In this document: positions 42,771-52,562 of the stretch, piece by piece | How the letters are laid out: each line of letters starts with the position of its first letter | Position numbering within the stretch: position 1 is the first letter of the stretch | From: Kaistella sp. SH40-3 | GTDB taxonomy: Bacteria > Bacteroidota > Bacteroidia > Flavobacteriales > Weeksellaceae | Assembly (NCBI RefSeq): GCF_030686865.1 | Contig: NZ_JAQYUS010000004.1 | Span: forward strand, 62,001 to 126,000 | Reading direction: 5' to 3' | Length of the DNA: 64,000 bases | Notes under the pieces: model-generated | The model's input: the letters and a program-made list of their open reading frames with translations, nothing else | Told to the model about the DNA's origin: nothing | Databases searched by the model: none | Translations under genes and position numbers: made by a program

Positions 42771-42801
42771 TTGTTCAATTATTTATTTTTTAGTATTTTT
42801 G
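42771..42801 (+). promoter_or_regulatory. Promoter of the cysteine-synthase-like gene (TTG-20-TATTTTTG)
   Basis: A TTG at 42771-42773 and TATTTTTG at 42794-42801 are separated by 20 bases, a good match to the Bacteroidetes -33/-7 promoter, 33 bases ahead of the ATG. Confidence 0.65.
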
Positions 42802-42834
42802 CACATGGTTTTAATAGACTAAAATGACGAAATA

Positions 42835-43872
42835 ATGACTAATGTTCACGATAACATTCTAGGCTTAATTGGCAACACGCCTTTGGTTAAACTTAATAAA
42901 GTTACCAAAGAAATTCCTGCCACAGTATATGCTAAATTAGAATCTTACAACCCCGGCCATTCTACAAAGGATAGAATTGCAATCCATATTATAGAAGCAG
43001 CAGAAAGAAAAGGTCTTTTGAAGCCTGGTTCTACTGTGGTAGAAACCACTTCTGGAAATACCGGTTTTTCAATCGCGATGGTTTGCATCATCAAAGGTTA
43101 TAAATGTATTCTTGCAGTAAGTGATAAAACAAAACAAGAAAAGATTGCCTATCTAAAAGCTTTAGGTGCGACCGTTTATATTTGCCCCGCAAATGTTGCA
43201 GCAGATGATCCCAAATCTTACTATGAAGTAGCGAAAAGAGTTGCTGCCGAAACACCTAATTCAATATATATCAATCAATATTTCAATGAATTAAATATTG
43301 ATGCACACTACCAAACAACTGGTCCGGAAATCTGGAAACAGACAGAAGGTAAGATTACGCATTTAATCGCCTGTACTGGCACTGGTGGTACTTTATCTGG
43401 CTCAGCCAAATTTTTAAAAGAGCAAAATCCTAATATCAAAGTCATTGGCGTTGATGCTTCTGGATCTATTCTTAAAAGTTTTCATGAAACAGGTGAAATT
43501 CACAAAGAGGACATTCACCCTTATCAAATCGAAGGAATGGGGAAAAATTTAATTCCCGGTGCTTTGTTATTTGATGAAATTGATGAATTCGTTCGTGTTA
43601 ATGATGAAATGTCTGCCTACAGAACTCGCGAAATTGCATTGAAAGAAGCCATCATGGGTGGTTACACTACAGGTGCAGTTACACAGGGACTTTTGCAATA
43701 TGCTAACTCCCACCCGTTCTCAAAAGACGATGTAGTTGTTGCAATTTTCCCAGACCATGGTTCCAGATATATTACAAAAGTATACAGTGATACTTGGATG
43801 GCAGAACAAGGATTTATAAATAATGGCGTTCATAATTATAACGAAATTTATAAAACCGAACTGATAAAATAA
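42835..43872 (+). CDS. PLP-dependent cysteine synthase family enzyme, probable L-cysteate synthase
   Basis: A 345-residue fold-type II PLP enzyme. The PLP lysine is K45 in YNPGHSTKDRIA; most O-acetylserine sulfhydrylases have NPGGSVKDR, so the His and Thr are unusual. The asparagine loop is ETTSGNTGFS and the phosphate loop GTGGTLSG. It lies 98 bases upstream of an alpha-oxoamine synthase gene. In capnine/sulfobacin-producing Bacteroidetes such an enzyme (called CapA) makes cysteate from O-phosphoserine and sulfite, which the second enzyme then acylates. I infer the same role here. A cysteine or cystathionine synthase cannot be excluded. It has its own promoter and terminator. Confidence 0.75.
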   Translation: MTNVHDNILGLIGNTPLVKLNKVTKEIPATVYAKLESYNPGHSTKDRIAIHIIEAAERKGLLKPGSTVVETTSGNTGFSIAMVCIIKGYKCILAVSDKTKQEKIAYLKALGATVYICPANVAADDPKSYYEVAKRVAAETPNSIYINQYFNELNIDAHYQTTGPEIWKQTEGKITHLIACTGTGGTLSGSAKFLKEQNPNIKVIGVDASGSILKSFHETGEIHKEDIHPYQIEGMGKNLIPGALLFDEIDEFVRVNDEMSAYRTREIALKEAIMGGYTTGAVTQGLLQYANSHPFSKDDVVVAIFPDHGSRYITKVYSDTWMAEQGFINNGVHNYNEIYKTELIK

Positions 43873-43895
43873 CAAAATTCCAAAAAAAATAGAAT

Positions 43896-43928
43896 AAACC
43901 TTTTTGTAGTAAGCGAAAGGTTTTTTTA
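43896..43928 (+). terminator. Terminator after the cysteine-synthase-like gene
   Basis: AAACCTTT and AAAGGTTT arms with a 12-base loop, followed by TTTTAG. It separates this gene from the following acyltransferase gene. Confidence 0.7.
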
Positions 43929-43939
43929 GTTTAATTAAT

Positions 43940-43947
43940 TAACTTTG
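43940..43947 (+). promoter_or_regulatory. Putative -7 promoter element of the alpha-oxoamine synthase gene (TAACTTTG)
   Basis: TAACTTTG fits TAnnTTTG, 23 bases before the ATG, just after the preceding terminator. This suggests separate transcription. Confidence 0.45.
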
Positions 43948-43970
43948 AGTATTAAAACAATAAAATAATA

Positions 43971-45245
43971 ATGAAAGATATTTTTGCCCGCCTTAGAGAA
44001 AATCCAGGACCATTAGGACAATTTGCAGATTATGCAGAAGGTTATTTTGTCTTCCCAAAATTAGAGGGACCAATTGGACCTAGAATGATTTTTCAAGGTA
44101 AAGAGGTGATTTTTTGGAGTGCTAACGATTATTTGGGACTTTGTAACCATCCTGAAGTTTTAGAAGCAGATGCAAAAGCGGCGGCAGAATTTGGAATGTT
44201 TTATCCAATGGGTGCCAGAGCAATGTCGGGTGAAACTGAACAACACCAACAATTAGAAAGAGAATTGGCTGAATTCGTAAATAAAGAATCAGCTTACCTT
44301 TTAAACTTCGGTTATCAGGGAATGGTTTCTACCATTGATGCTCTTGTTGGCAGACATGATGTTATCGTTTATGATGCCGATTCACATGCTTGTATCGTTG
44401 ATGGAGTTCGTCTTCATATGGGTAAAAGTTTTACTTATAAACATAATGATATCGATAGTTTAGAAAAAAATCTAGTTAGAGCGACTAAAGTTGCCGAAGA
44501 ACAAGGTGGCGGTATTTTAGTAATCACTGAAGGTGTTTTCGGAATGCGCGGAATGCAAGGAAAGATTAAAGAAATCTGTGACTTAAAATCTAAATTCAAT
44601 TTCCGATTATTGGTTGATGATGCTCATGGATTTGGAACTTTAGGAAAAACTGGCGCAGGTGCTGGTGAAGAGCAAGGTTGTCAGGATCAAATTGATGTTT
44701 ACTTCTCTACTTTTGCAAAATCAATGGCAGGTTTTGGAGCATTCATCGCTGCAGATAAAGATATCATTAGAATCTTAAAATATAATTTACGTTCACAGGT
44801 ATTTGCAAAATCTTTAACAATGCCAATGGTAATTGGAGGTTTAAAAAGATTAGAATTACTTCGTTCAAGACCAGAAATCAAAGCGAAACTTTGGGAAAAC
44901 GTTCGTAAATTACAAAACGGTTTACTGGAAAGAGGATTCAACTTGGGAGGTTCGAACACTTGTGTAACTCCTGTAATGATGGAAGGTTCAACTGTTGAAG
45001 CCACGCTACTTTCCCGAGATTTAAGAGAGAATTTTGGAATCTTTACTTCGGTAGTAATTTATCCGGTAATTCCAAAAGGGATGATTTTATTGAGATTAAT
45101 TCCAACCGCTTCTCACACCGATTCTGAAATTAATGAAACCCTCGCGGCTTTTGAAGCAATTCACGAAAAACTCGTTTCCGGATTCTATAAAGAACAGGAA
45201 CAGAAATTAATAGAAGAAAAAAATCTGCAATTTAAGAACTCGTAA
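43971..45245 (+). CDS. Alpha-oxoamine synthase: probable cysteate C-fatty acyltransferase (or serine palmitoyltransferase)
   Basis: A 424-residue fold-type I PLP enzyme of the SPT/KBL/ALAS group. It has PLP lysine K250 in STFAKSMAGFGAF, PLP-stacking H139 in YDADSHACIVDG, and D217/H219 in LLVDDAHGFGTLG. The substrate loop is GARAMSGETEQHQQLE, different from the usual S-R-x-x-x-G-T-x-x-x-H of serine palmitoyltransferase. The family condenses an amino acid with an acyl thioester, losing CO2. With a cysteate-synthase-like gene just upstream, acylation of cysteate to the capnine (sulfonolipid) backbone is proposed (CapB/SulA-type). Serine palmitoyltransferase for sphingolipids is the main alternative. 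No SDR reductase is adjacent. Confidence 0.8.
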   Translation: MKDIFARLRENPGPLGQFADYAEGYFVFPKLEGPIGPRMIFQGKEVIFWSANDYLGLCNHPEVLEADAKAAAEFGMFYPMGARAMSGETEQHQQLERELAEFVNKESAYLLNFGYQGMVSTIDALVGRHDVIVYDADSHACIVDGVRLHMGKSFTYKHNDIDSLEKNLVRATKVAEEQGGGILVITEGVFGMRGMQGKIKEICDLKSKFNFRLLVDDAHGFGTLGKTGAGAGEEQGCQDQIDVYFSTFAKSMAGFGAFIAADKDIIRILKYNLRSQVFAKSLTMPMVIGGLKRLELLRSRPEIKAKLWENVRKLQNGLLERGFNLGGSNTCVTPVMMEGSTVEATLLSRDLRENFGIFTSVVIYPVIPKGMILLRLIPTASHTDSEINETLAAFEAIHEKLVSGFYKEQEQKLIEEKNLQFKNS

Positions 45246-45273
45246 AATTTTTCAGGATATATTTTCGATATAT

Positions 45274-45301
45274 ACCGCTTGAAAAATTCAAGCGGTTTTT
45301 A
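45274..45301 (+). terminator. Terminator of the alpha-oxoamine synthase gene
   Basis: ACCGCTTGAA and TTCAAGCGGT with an AAA loop, followed by TTTTTATTT. Confidence 0.85.
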
Positions 45302-45322
45302 TTTATACAAAAAACTACAAAT

Positions 45323-45733
45323 ATGAGCCAAGTAATAATTACCAAACAGGATTTTAATAAAATCCACAGATCAATTACCGATGCTAAAGCAAAGAATAGC
45401 ATTAAAAAAGAAGAAGCCGAAAAACTCCTCGCAGAATTAAAATCTGCAAAAATTGTAGACCAGTCAGAAGTAGATAGCGATGTTGTTACCATGAACTCGA
45501 TCGTGAAAATTCACTTTCAGAATAATAAAACAAGCATGGAATTTCAATTGGTTTATCCGATTGATGCGAACATTAAAGAAAAGAAAATTTCTATATTTTC
45601 TTCCGTTGCATCTGCCTTAATCGGTTACCGAGTTGGTGACGAAATTGACTGGCTGATTCCTTCTGGCATGACGAAAATTGTTATTGACGAAGTACTATAT
45701 CAACCAGAATCCGCCGGTGATTTTGATTTATAA
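45323..45733 (+). CDS. GreA/GreB C-terminal domain protein (Rnk-like)
   Basis: A 136-residue protein resembling the Rnk/GreA-like group that binds RNA polymerase. The N-terminal part has a short helical hairpin (IKKEEAEKLLAELKSAKIVD), and the C-terminal FKBP-like GreA domain shows VTMNSIVKIHFQNN, FQLVYPIDANIKEKKISIFSSVASALIGYRVGDEIDWLIPSG and IVIDEVLYQP. The P-x-D-x-x-x-x-x-x-x-I-S and G-x-x-x-G-D motifs are clear. It lacks the long coiled coil of GreA, so it may not stimulate transcript cleavage. The role is inferred from the family. Own terminator follows. Confidence 0.88.
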   Translation: MSQVIITKQDFNKIHRSITDAKAKNSIKKEEAEKLLAELKSAKIVDQSEVDSDVVTMNSIVKIHFQNNKTSMEFQLVYPIDANIKEKKISIFSSVASALIGYRVGDEIDWLIPSGMTKIVIDEVLYQPESAGDFDL

Positions 45734-45831
45734 ATAATTTTTTAAAATAAAAGAGCCGAGCAAGAAATTTTAAGCAAGAAAACGAAAGTTGAAAATGAGG
45801 ATCATTTTTTCACTGTTGTGGACTTGTAACA

Positions 45832-45859
45832 AAAAGTCACAGATTACTTTGTGACTTTT
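45832..45859 (+). terminator. Terminator after the Rnk-like gene
   Basis: AAAAGTCACA and TGTGACTTTT arms with an eight-base loop, 66 bases before the TTG of the radical SAM gene. Confidence 0.72.
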
Positions 45860-45924
45860 GTGGTTTTAAAAAAATCATGGTTCAAATCTCCTCGATTTAA
45901 AATAAATTTGCAAAAAGAATACTT

Positions 45925-48117
45925 TTGAAAGATCTTCTCCTCATCACGCCGCCATTTACCCAACTCAATACGCCTTATCCTGCAACGGCTTATATTAAAG
46001 GCTTTTTGAACACGAAAAACATTTCGAGTTATCAAATGGATTTGGGAATTGAAGTGATTTTAAAAATCTTTTCAAAAAATGGAATTCAAAAAATATTTGC
46101 AGAAAAAGTTAAAGAAAATAGTTCTGAAAACTCACAGCGAATTTTTGCTTTAAGGGAAGAATACATTAAAACTATTGATCAGGTTGTTCTTTTTCTACAA
46201 AATAAAAATCCTACGCTGGCGAGACAAATTTGCAGCATGAATTTTTTACCAGAAGCATCGCGGTTTAATCACTTGGATGATATGGAATTTGCGTTTGGAA
46301 ATATGGGTTTACAGGATAAAGCAAAACATCTCGCAACTTTATATTTAGAAGATTTATCTGATTATATCATTGAAAACATTGATGCCGATTTTGGCTTCAG
46401 TCGATACGCTGAACGAATTGGACAAAGTGCAAATTCATTTGATGAACTGTATTCAAAATTAAATTCTGAACTAACTTTTACAGATGATTTTACGTTAAAA
46501 ATATTAGAGGAAAAATTAGATTCCATTCAACCAAAAATGGTTTGTTTTTCTGTTCCTTTTCCAGGGAATTTGTATTCTGCTTTCAGATCTGCTCAATTCA
46601 TAAAAGCCAATTATCCTGAATTAAAAATAGTAATGGGCGGTGGTTTTCCGAATACGGAATTAAGAGAATTAAAAGATCCTCGCGTATTTGAATTTTTCGA
46701 TTATATCACTTTAGATGATGGGGAATTGCCAATAGAACTCGTTTTTGAAAATGCTGTTTCGATTAAAGATATTTCGGAAGGAGAATTCAAACGGACGTTC
46801 ATCTTAGAAAATCAGCAAGTCACTTACAAAAATAATACGAAGAGATTAGATTATAAACAGGCATTTATTGGAACTCCGGATTATACCGATTTGCTTTTAG
46901 ATCAATATATTTCGGTGATTGAAATTGCCAATCCAATGCACAGTTTATGGAGCGACGGAAGATGGAATAAACTCACCATGGCGCACGGTTGCTATTGGGG
47001 CAAATGTACTTTCTGCGATATTTCTTTGGATTACGTAAAACTCTACGAACCTATTTCTGCTAAAATTTTGGTAGACCGAATGGAAGAATTGATTGCTCAA
47101 ACGGGCGAAAATGGATTTCACTTTGTAGATGAAGCTGCACCACCAGCATTGATGCGAGAAGTTGCCTTAGAAATTCTACGCAGAAATCTAGTCGTGACTT
47201 GGTGGACCAATATTCGTTTTGAAAAAAGTTTCAGCAAAGATTTATGTTTTCTTTTAAAGATATCTGGTTTAGTGGCAGTTTCAGGCGGACTCGAAGTTGC
47301 AAGTGACCGATTGTTAAAGTTAATAGACAAAGGAGTGTCTGTAGATCAGGTTGCAAAAGTAACCCGTAATTTTACCGAAGCCGGAATCATGGTTCACTCC
47401 TACTTGATGTTTGGTTTTCCTACCCAAACCGAACAGGAAACCGTTGATTCTCTGGAAATGGTAAGGCAGCTCTTTGAAATGGGAATTTTGCAAAGTGGTT
47501 TCTGGCATCAGTTTTCGCTGACTGCACACTCACCAATCGGAAAAAATCCCGAAGAATTTGGTGTGCAACCGATTAATGAAGAAATCTTGTTTGCGCATAA
47601 TGATATTCAGTTCACGGATCAAACAGGAATTGACCATAGCAAATTTAGTTTTGGTCTGAAGAAATCTTTATTCAATTTCATGCATGGAATTAATTTTGAC
47701 CTGCCATTAAAGGATTGGTTTGATTTTAAAATTCCGCGAACAACCATTCACCCAGATTATATTCACGACTGTCTTTTAGAAGAAGAAAACTTTATTTTTA
47801 AAGGAAATTCAAAGTTAATTTTCTTGGATAAAAACCCTCATTTAGAAAACTTTAACAAAAAAACGAAAGCCGGTTCTTTAGAATTTACGCGCTTAACTTT
47901 TCATCTTAAAACGAATATTGTAAAAATAGAATTGGAAAGAGAAAAAGCAAATTGGCTGATGAAAAATTTTGTAGAAAACTCGACTGATAATCCAAAAAAA
48001 ATTACACTGCAACAACTTAAAACTCAGTTTGAAGAACTTTTTGAAGATTTCGAATTGTTCTGGTTTTCAAAACCAATTCAACTACTGAAAGAAAATGGGG
48101 TTATTTTGAGTTTGTGA
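45925..48117 (+). CDS. B12-binding radical SAM protein with CX4CX2C cluster motif
   Basis: A 730-residue radical SAM enzyme, apparently of unknown reaction. It starts with TTG at 45925: the first residues KDLLLITPPFTQLNTPYPATAYIKGFL are the normal beginning of the B12-binding-like domain. That domain continues with IVMGGGFPNTELRELKDPRVFEFFDYITLDDGE. The cluster motif is HGCYWGKCTFCDISLDYV, four residues between the first two cysteines instead of three. The SAM and TIM-barrel elements follow (FHFVDEAAPPALMREV, SGGLEVASDRLLKLIDKG, MVHSYLMFGFPTQTEQET). The classical B12 motif D-x-H-x-x-G is not seen. No neighbour suggests a substrate. Confidence 0.88.
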   Translation: MKDLLLITPPFTQLNTPYPATAYIKGFLNTKNISSYQMDLGIEVILKIFSKNGIQKIFAEKVKENSSENSQRIFALREEYIKTIDQVVLFLQNKNPTLARQICSMNFLPEASRFNHLDDMEFAFGNMGLQDKAKHLATLYLEDLSDYIIENIDADFGFSRYAERIGQSANSFDELYSKLNSELTFTDDFTLKILEEKLDSIQPKMVCFSVPFPGNLYSAFRSAQFIKANYPELKIVMGGGFPNTELRELKDPRVFEFFDYITLDDGELPIELVFENAVSIKDISEGEFKRTFILENQQVTYKNNTKRLDYKQAFIGTPDYTDLLLDQYISVIEIANPMHSLWSDGRWNKLTMAHGCYWGKCTFCDISLDYVKLYEPISAKILVDRMEELIAQTGENGFHFVDEAAPPALMREVALEILRRNLVVTWWTNIRFEKSFSKDLCFLLKISGLVAVSGGLEVASDRLLKLIDKGVSVDQVAKVTRNFTEAGIMVHSYLMFGFPTQTEQETVDSLEMVRQLFEMGILQSGFWHQFSLTAHSPIGKNPEEFGVQPINEEILFAHNDIQFTDQTGIDHSKFSFGLKKSLFNFMHGINFDLPLKDWFDFKIPRTTIHPDYIHDCLLEEENFIFKGNSKLIFLDKNPHLENFNKKTKAGSLEFTRLTFHLKTNIVKIELEREKANWLMKNFVENSTDNPKKITLQQLKTQFEELFEDFELFWFSKPIQLLKENGVILSL

Positions 48118-48201
48118 GTTTTAAAGTACAAAATTTTTCAGTGGCTTAAAAAGTAAAATATTGGATACAAAATTGATGCGTGTAATTTTAAATAAACGTA
48201 C

Positions 48202-48957
48202 ATGAATCCAACAGAAGATTTATCGCTGAACAAAATCGCAAAAATTACCATTCTCTTTTGGCTAATGAAAATTGTCGCCACAACGCTCGGCGAAACCTTA
48301 GGTGATTTTATTGCACAAACACTCGATTTGGGATATCTTGTTGGAATCGGCATTACGCTGGTCTTTTTTCTGTTCACCCTTTATTTACAACTCAACTCTA
48401 AAAAATACACTCCTGCTTTCTTCTGGTTGGTCATTATTGGTACTACAACTTTAGGGACTGAAATCTCCGATTTTATTGACCGAAGTTTACATTTAGGGTA
48501 TGCAGTGGGAAGTTTAGTTCTTGTTAGTTTTCTTATATTGACACTTTATCTTTGGTATAAAAAATACGAAAATCTGGAAGTTTATCCTATTTTTCAAAGA
48601 CAGAAAGAAATCTTTTTCTGGGTTGCCGTTTTATTTTCTAATAGTCTGGGAACTGCATTTGGAGATTATCTAAATGATGGTTTAGGATTGAGTTATTTGG
48701 TTGGTGCAATGATCACGCTGGCAGTTATTCTCGTCGTTGTTCTGCTTCATTCTTATACCAAAATTAATCACATTGTTTTATTCTGGATTGCTTTTGTTTT
48801 TACCCGACCATTTGGGGCTACGTTCGGCGATTTTCTAACTAAACCAATTGCGAAGGGAGGCTTGGATTTAGGAACTTTAAATGCCTCACTTGTTTCGGTC
48901 TTCATTATGATTACTTTAATAATTATTGCTCATAAAAAGGAAATAACTCAACGATAA
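48202..48957 (+). CDS. Integral membrane protein with four internal repeats
   Basis: A 251-residue membrane protein of the uncharacterised COG4705-like group (recalled). The sequence consists of four similar units of about 55-65 residues, each with a motif of type T-x-G-x-x-x-G-D-F/Y followed by L-x-L-G/S-Y-x-x-G: TTLGETLGDFIAQTLDLGYLVG, TTLGTEISDFIDRSLHLGYAVG, NSLGTAFGDYLNDGLGLSYLVG and RPFGATFGDFLTKPIAKGGLDLG. Each unit has two membrane helices, giving about eight in all. The repeated acidic residue suggests a substrate or metal path. Function unknown; annotation is by shape. Confidence 0.75.
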   Translation: MNPTEDLSLNKIAKITILFWLMKIVATTLGETLGDFIAQTLDLGYLVGIGITLVFFLFTLYLQLNSKKYTPAFFWLVIIGTTTLGTEISDFIDRSLHLGYAVGSLVLVSFLILTLYLWYKKYENLEVYPIFQRQKEIFFWVAVLFSNSLGTAFGDYLNDGLGLSYLVGAMITLAVILVVVLLHSYTKINHIVLFWIAFVFTRPFGATFGDFLTKPIAKGGLDLGTLNASLVSVFIMITLIIIAHKKEITQR

Positions 48958-49086
48958 TATTGCCAACATAAATTTTAATTATCATTCATAAAGTATTTGT
49001 AATTGATATTTTAATTGTTGGAAAATGTTGTTATTTTGTTGGTAATCTTACGAATTATGGCTAGTTCACGAATGACATAAAATAAA

Positions 49087-49116
49087 AAATCCCATCTTAA
49101 AAATAAGATGGGATTT
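49087..49116. terminator. Terminator of the atpDC operon
   Basis: Thirteen-base perfect arms AAATCCCATCTTA and TAAGATGGGATTT with an AAAA loop. On the minus strand it is followed by TTTATT, 19 bases past the atpC stop. Confidence 0.9.
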
Positions 49117-49134
49117 ATATTGATAAAAAGAAGT

Positions 49135-49416
49135 TTATTCTGCTAGAATAATTCCTTTATTATTGCTGAATTCTATCACTCCACTTTTCATGGAAAAAGA
49201 AAATACACTTTCCTTTTCGTTTTCTCTAGTGAAATGCTCACTGTACTGCTCCTTAATTTCATCGGTGAACACTTTTATTTTCCCCCCATTCAATGAGGCA
49301 ACAATAGCGGCGTGATTTTTCATGATATGAAACTCACCATTTTTTCCAGGAAGTAAAACTGATTTTACTTCACCTTCAAAAACTACAAATTCCGGAGTTA
49401 AAATTTTAATATTCAT
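49135..49416 (-). CDS. atpC: F0F1 ATP synthase epsilon subunit, short form
   Basis: The central-stalk subunit linking rotor and catalytic head. The 93-residue product covers only the N-terminal ten-stranded beta-domain: MNIKILTPEFVVFEGEVKSVLLPGKNGEFHIMKNHAAIVASLNGGKIKV. It lacks the C-terminal two-helix domain (about 45 residues) that inhibits ATP hydrolysis in E. coli. The short version is common in Bacteroidetes (recalled), so it is probably not truncated by mutation. It lies 79 bases after atpD in the same operon, with a strong terminator following. Confidence 0.93.
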   Translation of the reverse strand: MNIKILTPEFVVFEGEVKSVLLPGKNGEFHIMKNHAAIVASLNGGKIKVFTDEIKEQYSEHFTRENEKESVFSFSMKSGVIEFSNNKGIILAE

Positions 49417-49495
49417 TTTCTTTGGGTTCTAGATTTTGGGTTGTAGGTTGTAGGATTAGAAAACTATGACCTAAAACCAATTACCTAATTCCTAA

Positions 49496-51076
<1,581 letters not shown>

Positions 51077-51146
51077 TCATATTTGCACAAAGTTATTTTG
51101 ACGCCATTTTCAAGGCAATTATTTCCATTTTTATTAAGAATTTCAT

Positions 51147-52067
51147 TTGAAAATTACAGAAAATTTCAACGGATCAAATTCCCAAAAACCTCTCGCACTC
51201 TCGATTGGTATGTTTGATGGCGTTCATCTTGGGCATCAAAGCATCATTAATAAACTGAATAGAATTTCGGAATCAAAAAATTTAGAATCTGGAATTCTTA
51301 CTTTTTGGCCACATCCAAGAAAGGTTTTTAACCCGAGAGATGATTTAAAGTTGTTGAATACCATCGAAGAAAAAACGTATTTGCTCCGGAAAAACGGATT
51401 ACAACAATTATTTCTAAAAGAATTCGATGAAGATTTCAGAAACCTAGCGGGTGAAGAATTCGTGAAACAGATTTTGGTAGAGAAACTTCAAGTCAAACAT
51501 TTGATTATTGGCTATGATCATACTTTCGGAAAAAATCGAAGCGGTGATTTTTCATTATTAAAGAAGATGGGTCCAGAACTCGGTTTTGAAGTTGAGCAAG
51601 TTGAAGCGGTTTCTTATAAAAACCTTAACATCAGTTCAACCCAAATAAGAAATGCTTTATCCAATGGCGATATTCTTTCTGCCAATGAAATGCTGGGCTA
51701 CAACTATTCTATTTCTGGAACGGTAATTCACGGTAAAAAAATTGGGAGAACCATTGGCTATCCTACTGCAAATATTGAAGTTGATTCCATAAAATTACTG
51801 CCAAAAAAAGGAGCGTATATCGTTGATGTTTTTGTAAAGCACCAACATTACAAAGGAATGCTCAGTATTGGAACCAATCCAACCGTTAATGGAAAAACGA
51901 TTTCGGTAGAAGTTTATATTTTAGATTTTAATAAAGATATTTATGGACAAGAAATCTCCGTTAATTTTAGAGATTTTCTACACGAAGAAATTAAATTTAA
52001 GGGTCTCGAAGAATTAATGGTGAGATTAGATGAAGATAAAAGATTGACATCGGAATTCAAGTTTTAG
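51147..52067 (+). CDS. ribF: Bifunctional riboflavin kinase/FAD synthetase
   Basis: Converts riboflavin to FMN and then FAD. The 306-residue product has an N-terminal FAD synthetase domain (about 15-175: ALSIGMFDGVHLGHQSII, FWPHPRKVF, IGYDHTFGKNRSGDFSLL and the ISSTQIRNAL motif) and a C-terminal riboflavin kinase barrel (about 185-305: GTVIHGKKIGRTIGYPTANIEVD, GMLSIGTNPTV, VEVYILDFNKDIYGQ). The frame starts at a TTG (51147), since no ATG precedes the conserved part closely. It is divergent from atpD with a 142-base spacer and convergent with the YjbR gene (four-base overlap). Confidence 0.95.
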   Translation: MKITENFNGSNSQKPLALSIGMFDGVHLGHQSIINKLNRISESKNLESGILTFWPHPRKVFNPRDDLKLLNTIEEKTYLLRKNGLQQLFLKEFDEDFRNLAGEEFVKQILVEKLQVKHLIIGYDHTFGKNRSGDFSLLKKMGPELGFEVEQVEAVSYKNLNISSTQIRNALSNGDILSANEMLGYNYSISGTVIHGKKIGRTIGYPTANIEVDSIKLLPKKGAYIVDVFVKHQHYKGMLSIGTNPTVNGKTISVEVYILDFNKDIYGQEISVNFRDFLHEEIKFKGLEELMVRLDEDKRLTSEFKF

Positions 52068-52417
52068 GAATTCAACAACTCCTCTCTTTTTTTCTTTGTT
52101 AAAGATCGAACGATTAAATCGTAAGAATGATCGATCAACTTAAAAATTAACTCTGGTTTCAAACCTTCACACGTCACCGAATTCCAATGGGTTTTATTCA
52201 TGTGATATGCTCCTTCAATTTGATGATATTGCTCTCGAAGTTCAGCACTCCATTCTGGATCTGTTTTTACTGAAATTGTTATCGGTTGCTTTTCTAAAGG
52301 AATTAAAGCAAACATCTTCCCGCCCACTTTCAACACCAACGTTTCTGGATTAAAAGGAAAAGTTTCTTCTACGCCTTTTTTAAGTTGACAATACTCTAAA
52401 ATTTCATTGACATCCAT
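52064..52417 (-). CDS. MmcQ/YjbR family protein
   Basis: A 117-residue protein of the MmcQ/YjbR family (CyaY-like fold; suggested DNA-binding, function unclear). Signature parts are LEYCQLKKGVEETFPFNPETLVLKVGGKMFALIPLEKQPITISVKTDPEWSAELREQY, the YH-x-N-K-x-H-W segment (AYHMNKTHWNSVT) and LIDHSYDLIVRSLTKKKREEL. The K-T-H-W motif is diagnostic. The gene stands alone and converges on ribF, their ends overlapping by four bases. Confidence 0.92.
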   Translation of the reverse strand: MDVNEILEYCQLKKGVEETFPFNPETLVLKVGGKMFALIPLEKQPITISVKTDPEWSAELREQYHQIEGAYHMNKTHWNSVTCEGLKPELIFKLIDHSYDLIVRSLTKKKREELLNS

Positions 52418-52562
52418 TGTTATGATAAGTAAACATTATTTGATAATTAGTAATATGTAACATAACTACTCGCTGATTATTTTTGACACTTTAAAATTAC
52501 TAAATTTGTGTGAGCGTTTAAGAATTACATATTGCTCAACAATTATTACTTATCTAAAAATT

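Noticed and set aside
49430-49495. Short repetitive text GGGTTGTAGGTTGTAGG between atpD and atpC
   Set aside because: It is a small local direct repeat with no coding or structural meaning that I can support.
52506-52562. Upstream extension of the NAD(P)-binding protein frame
   Set aside because: The Rossmann motif starts right after the ATG at 52563, and the extension has no family counterpart.
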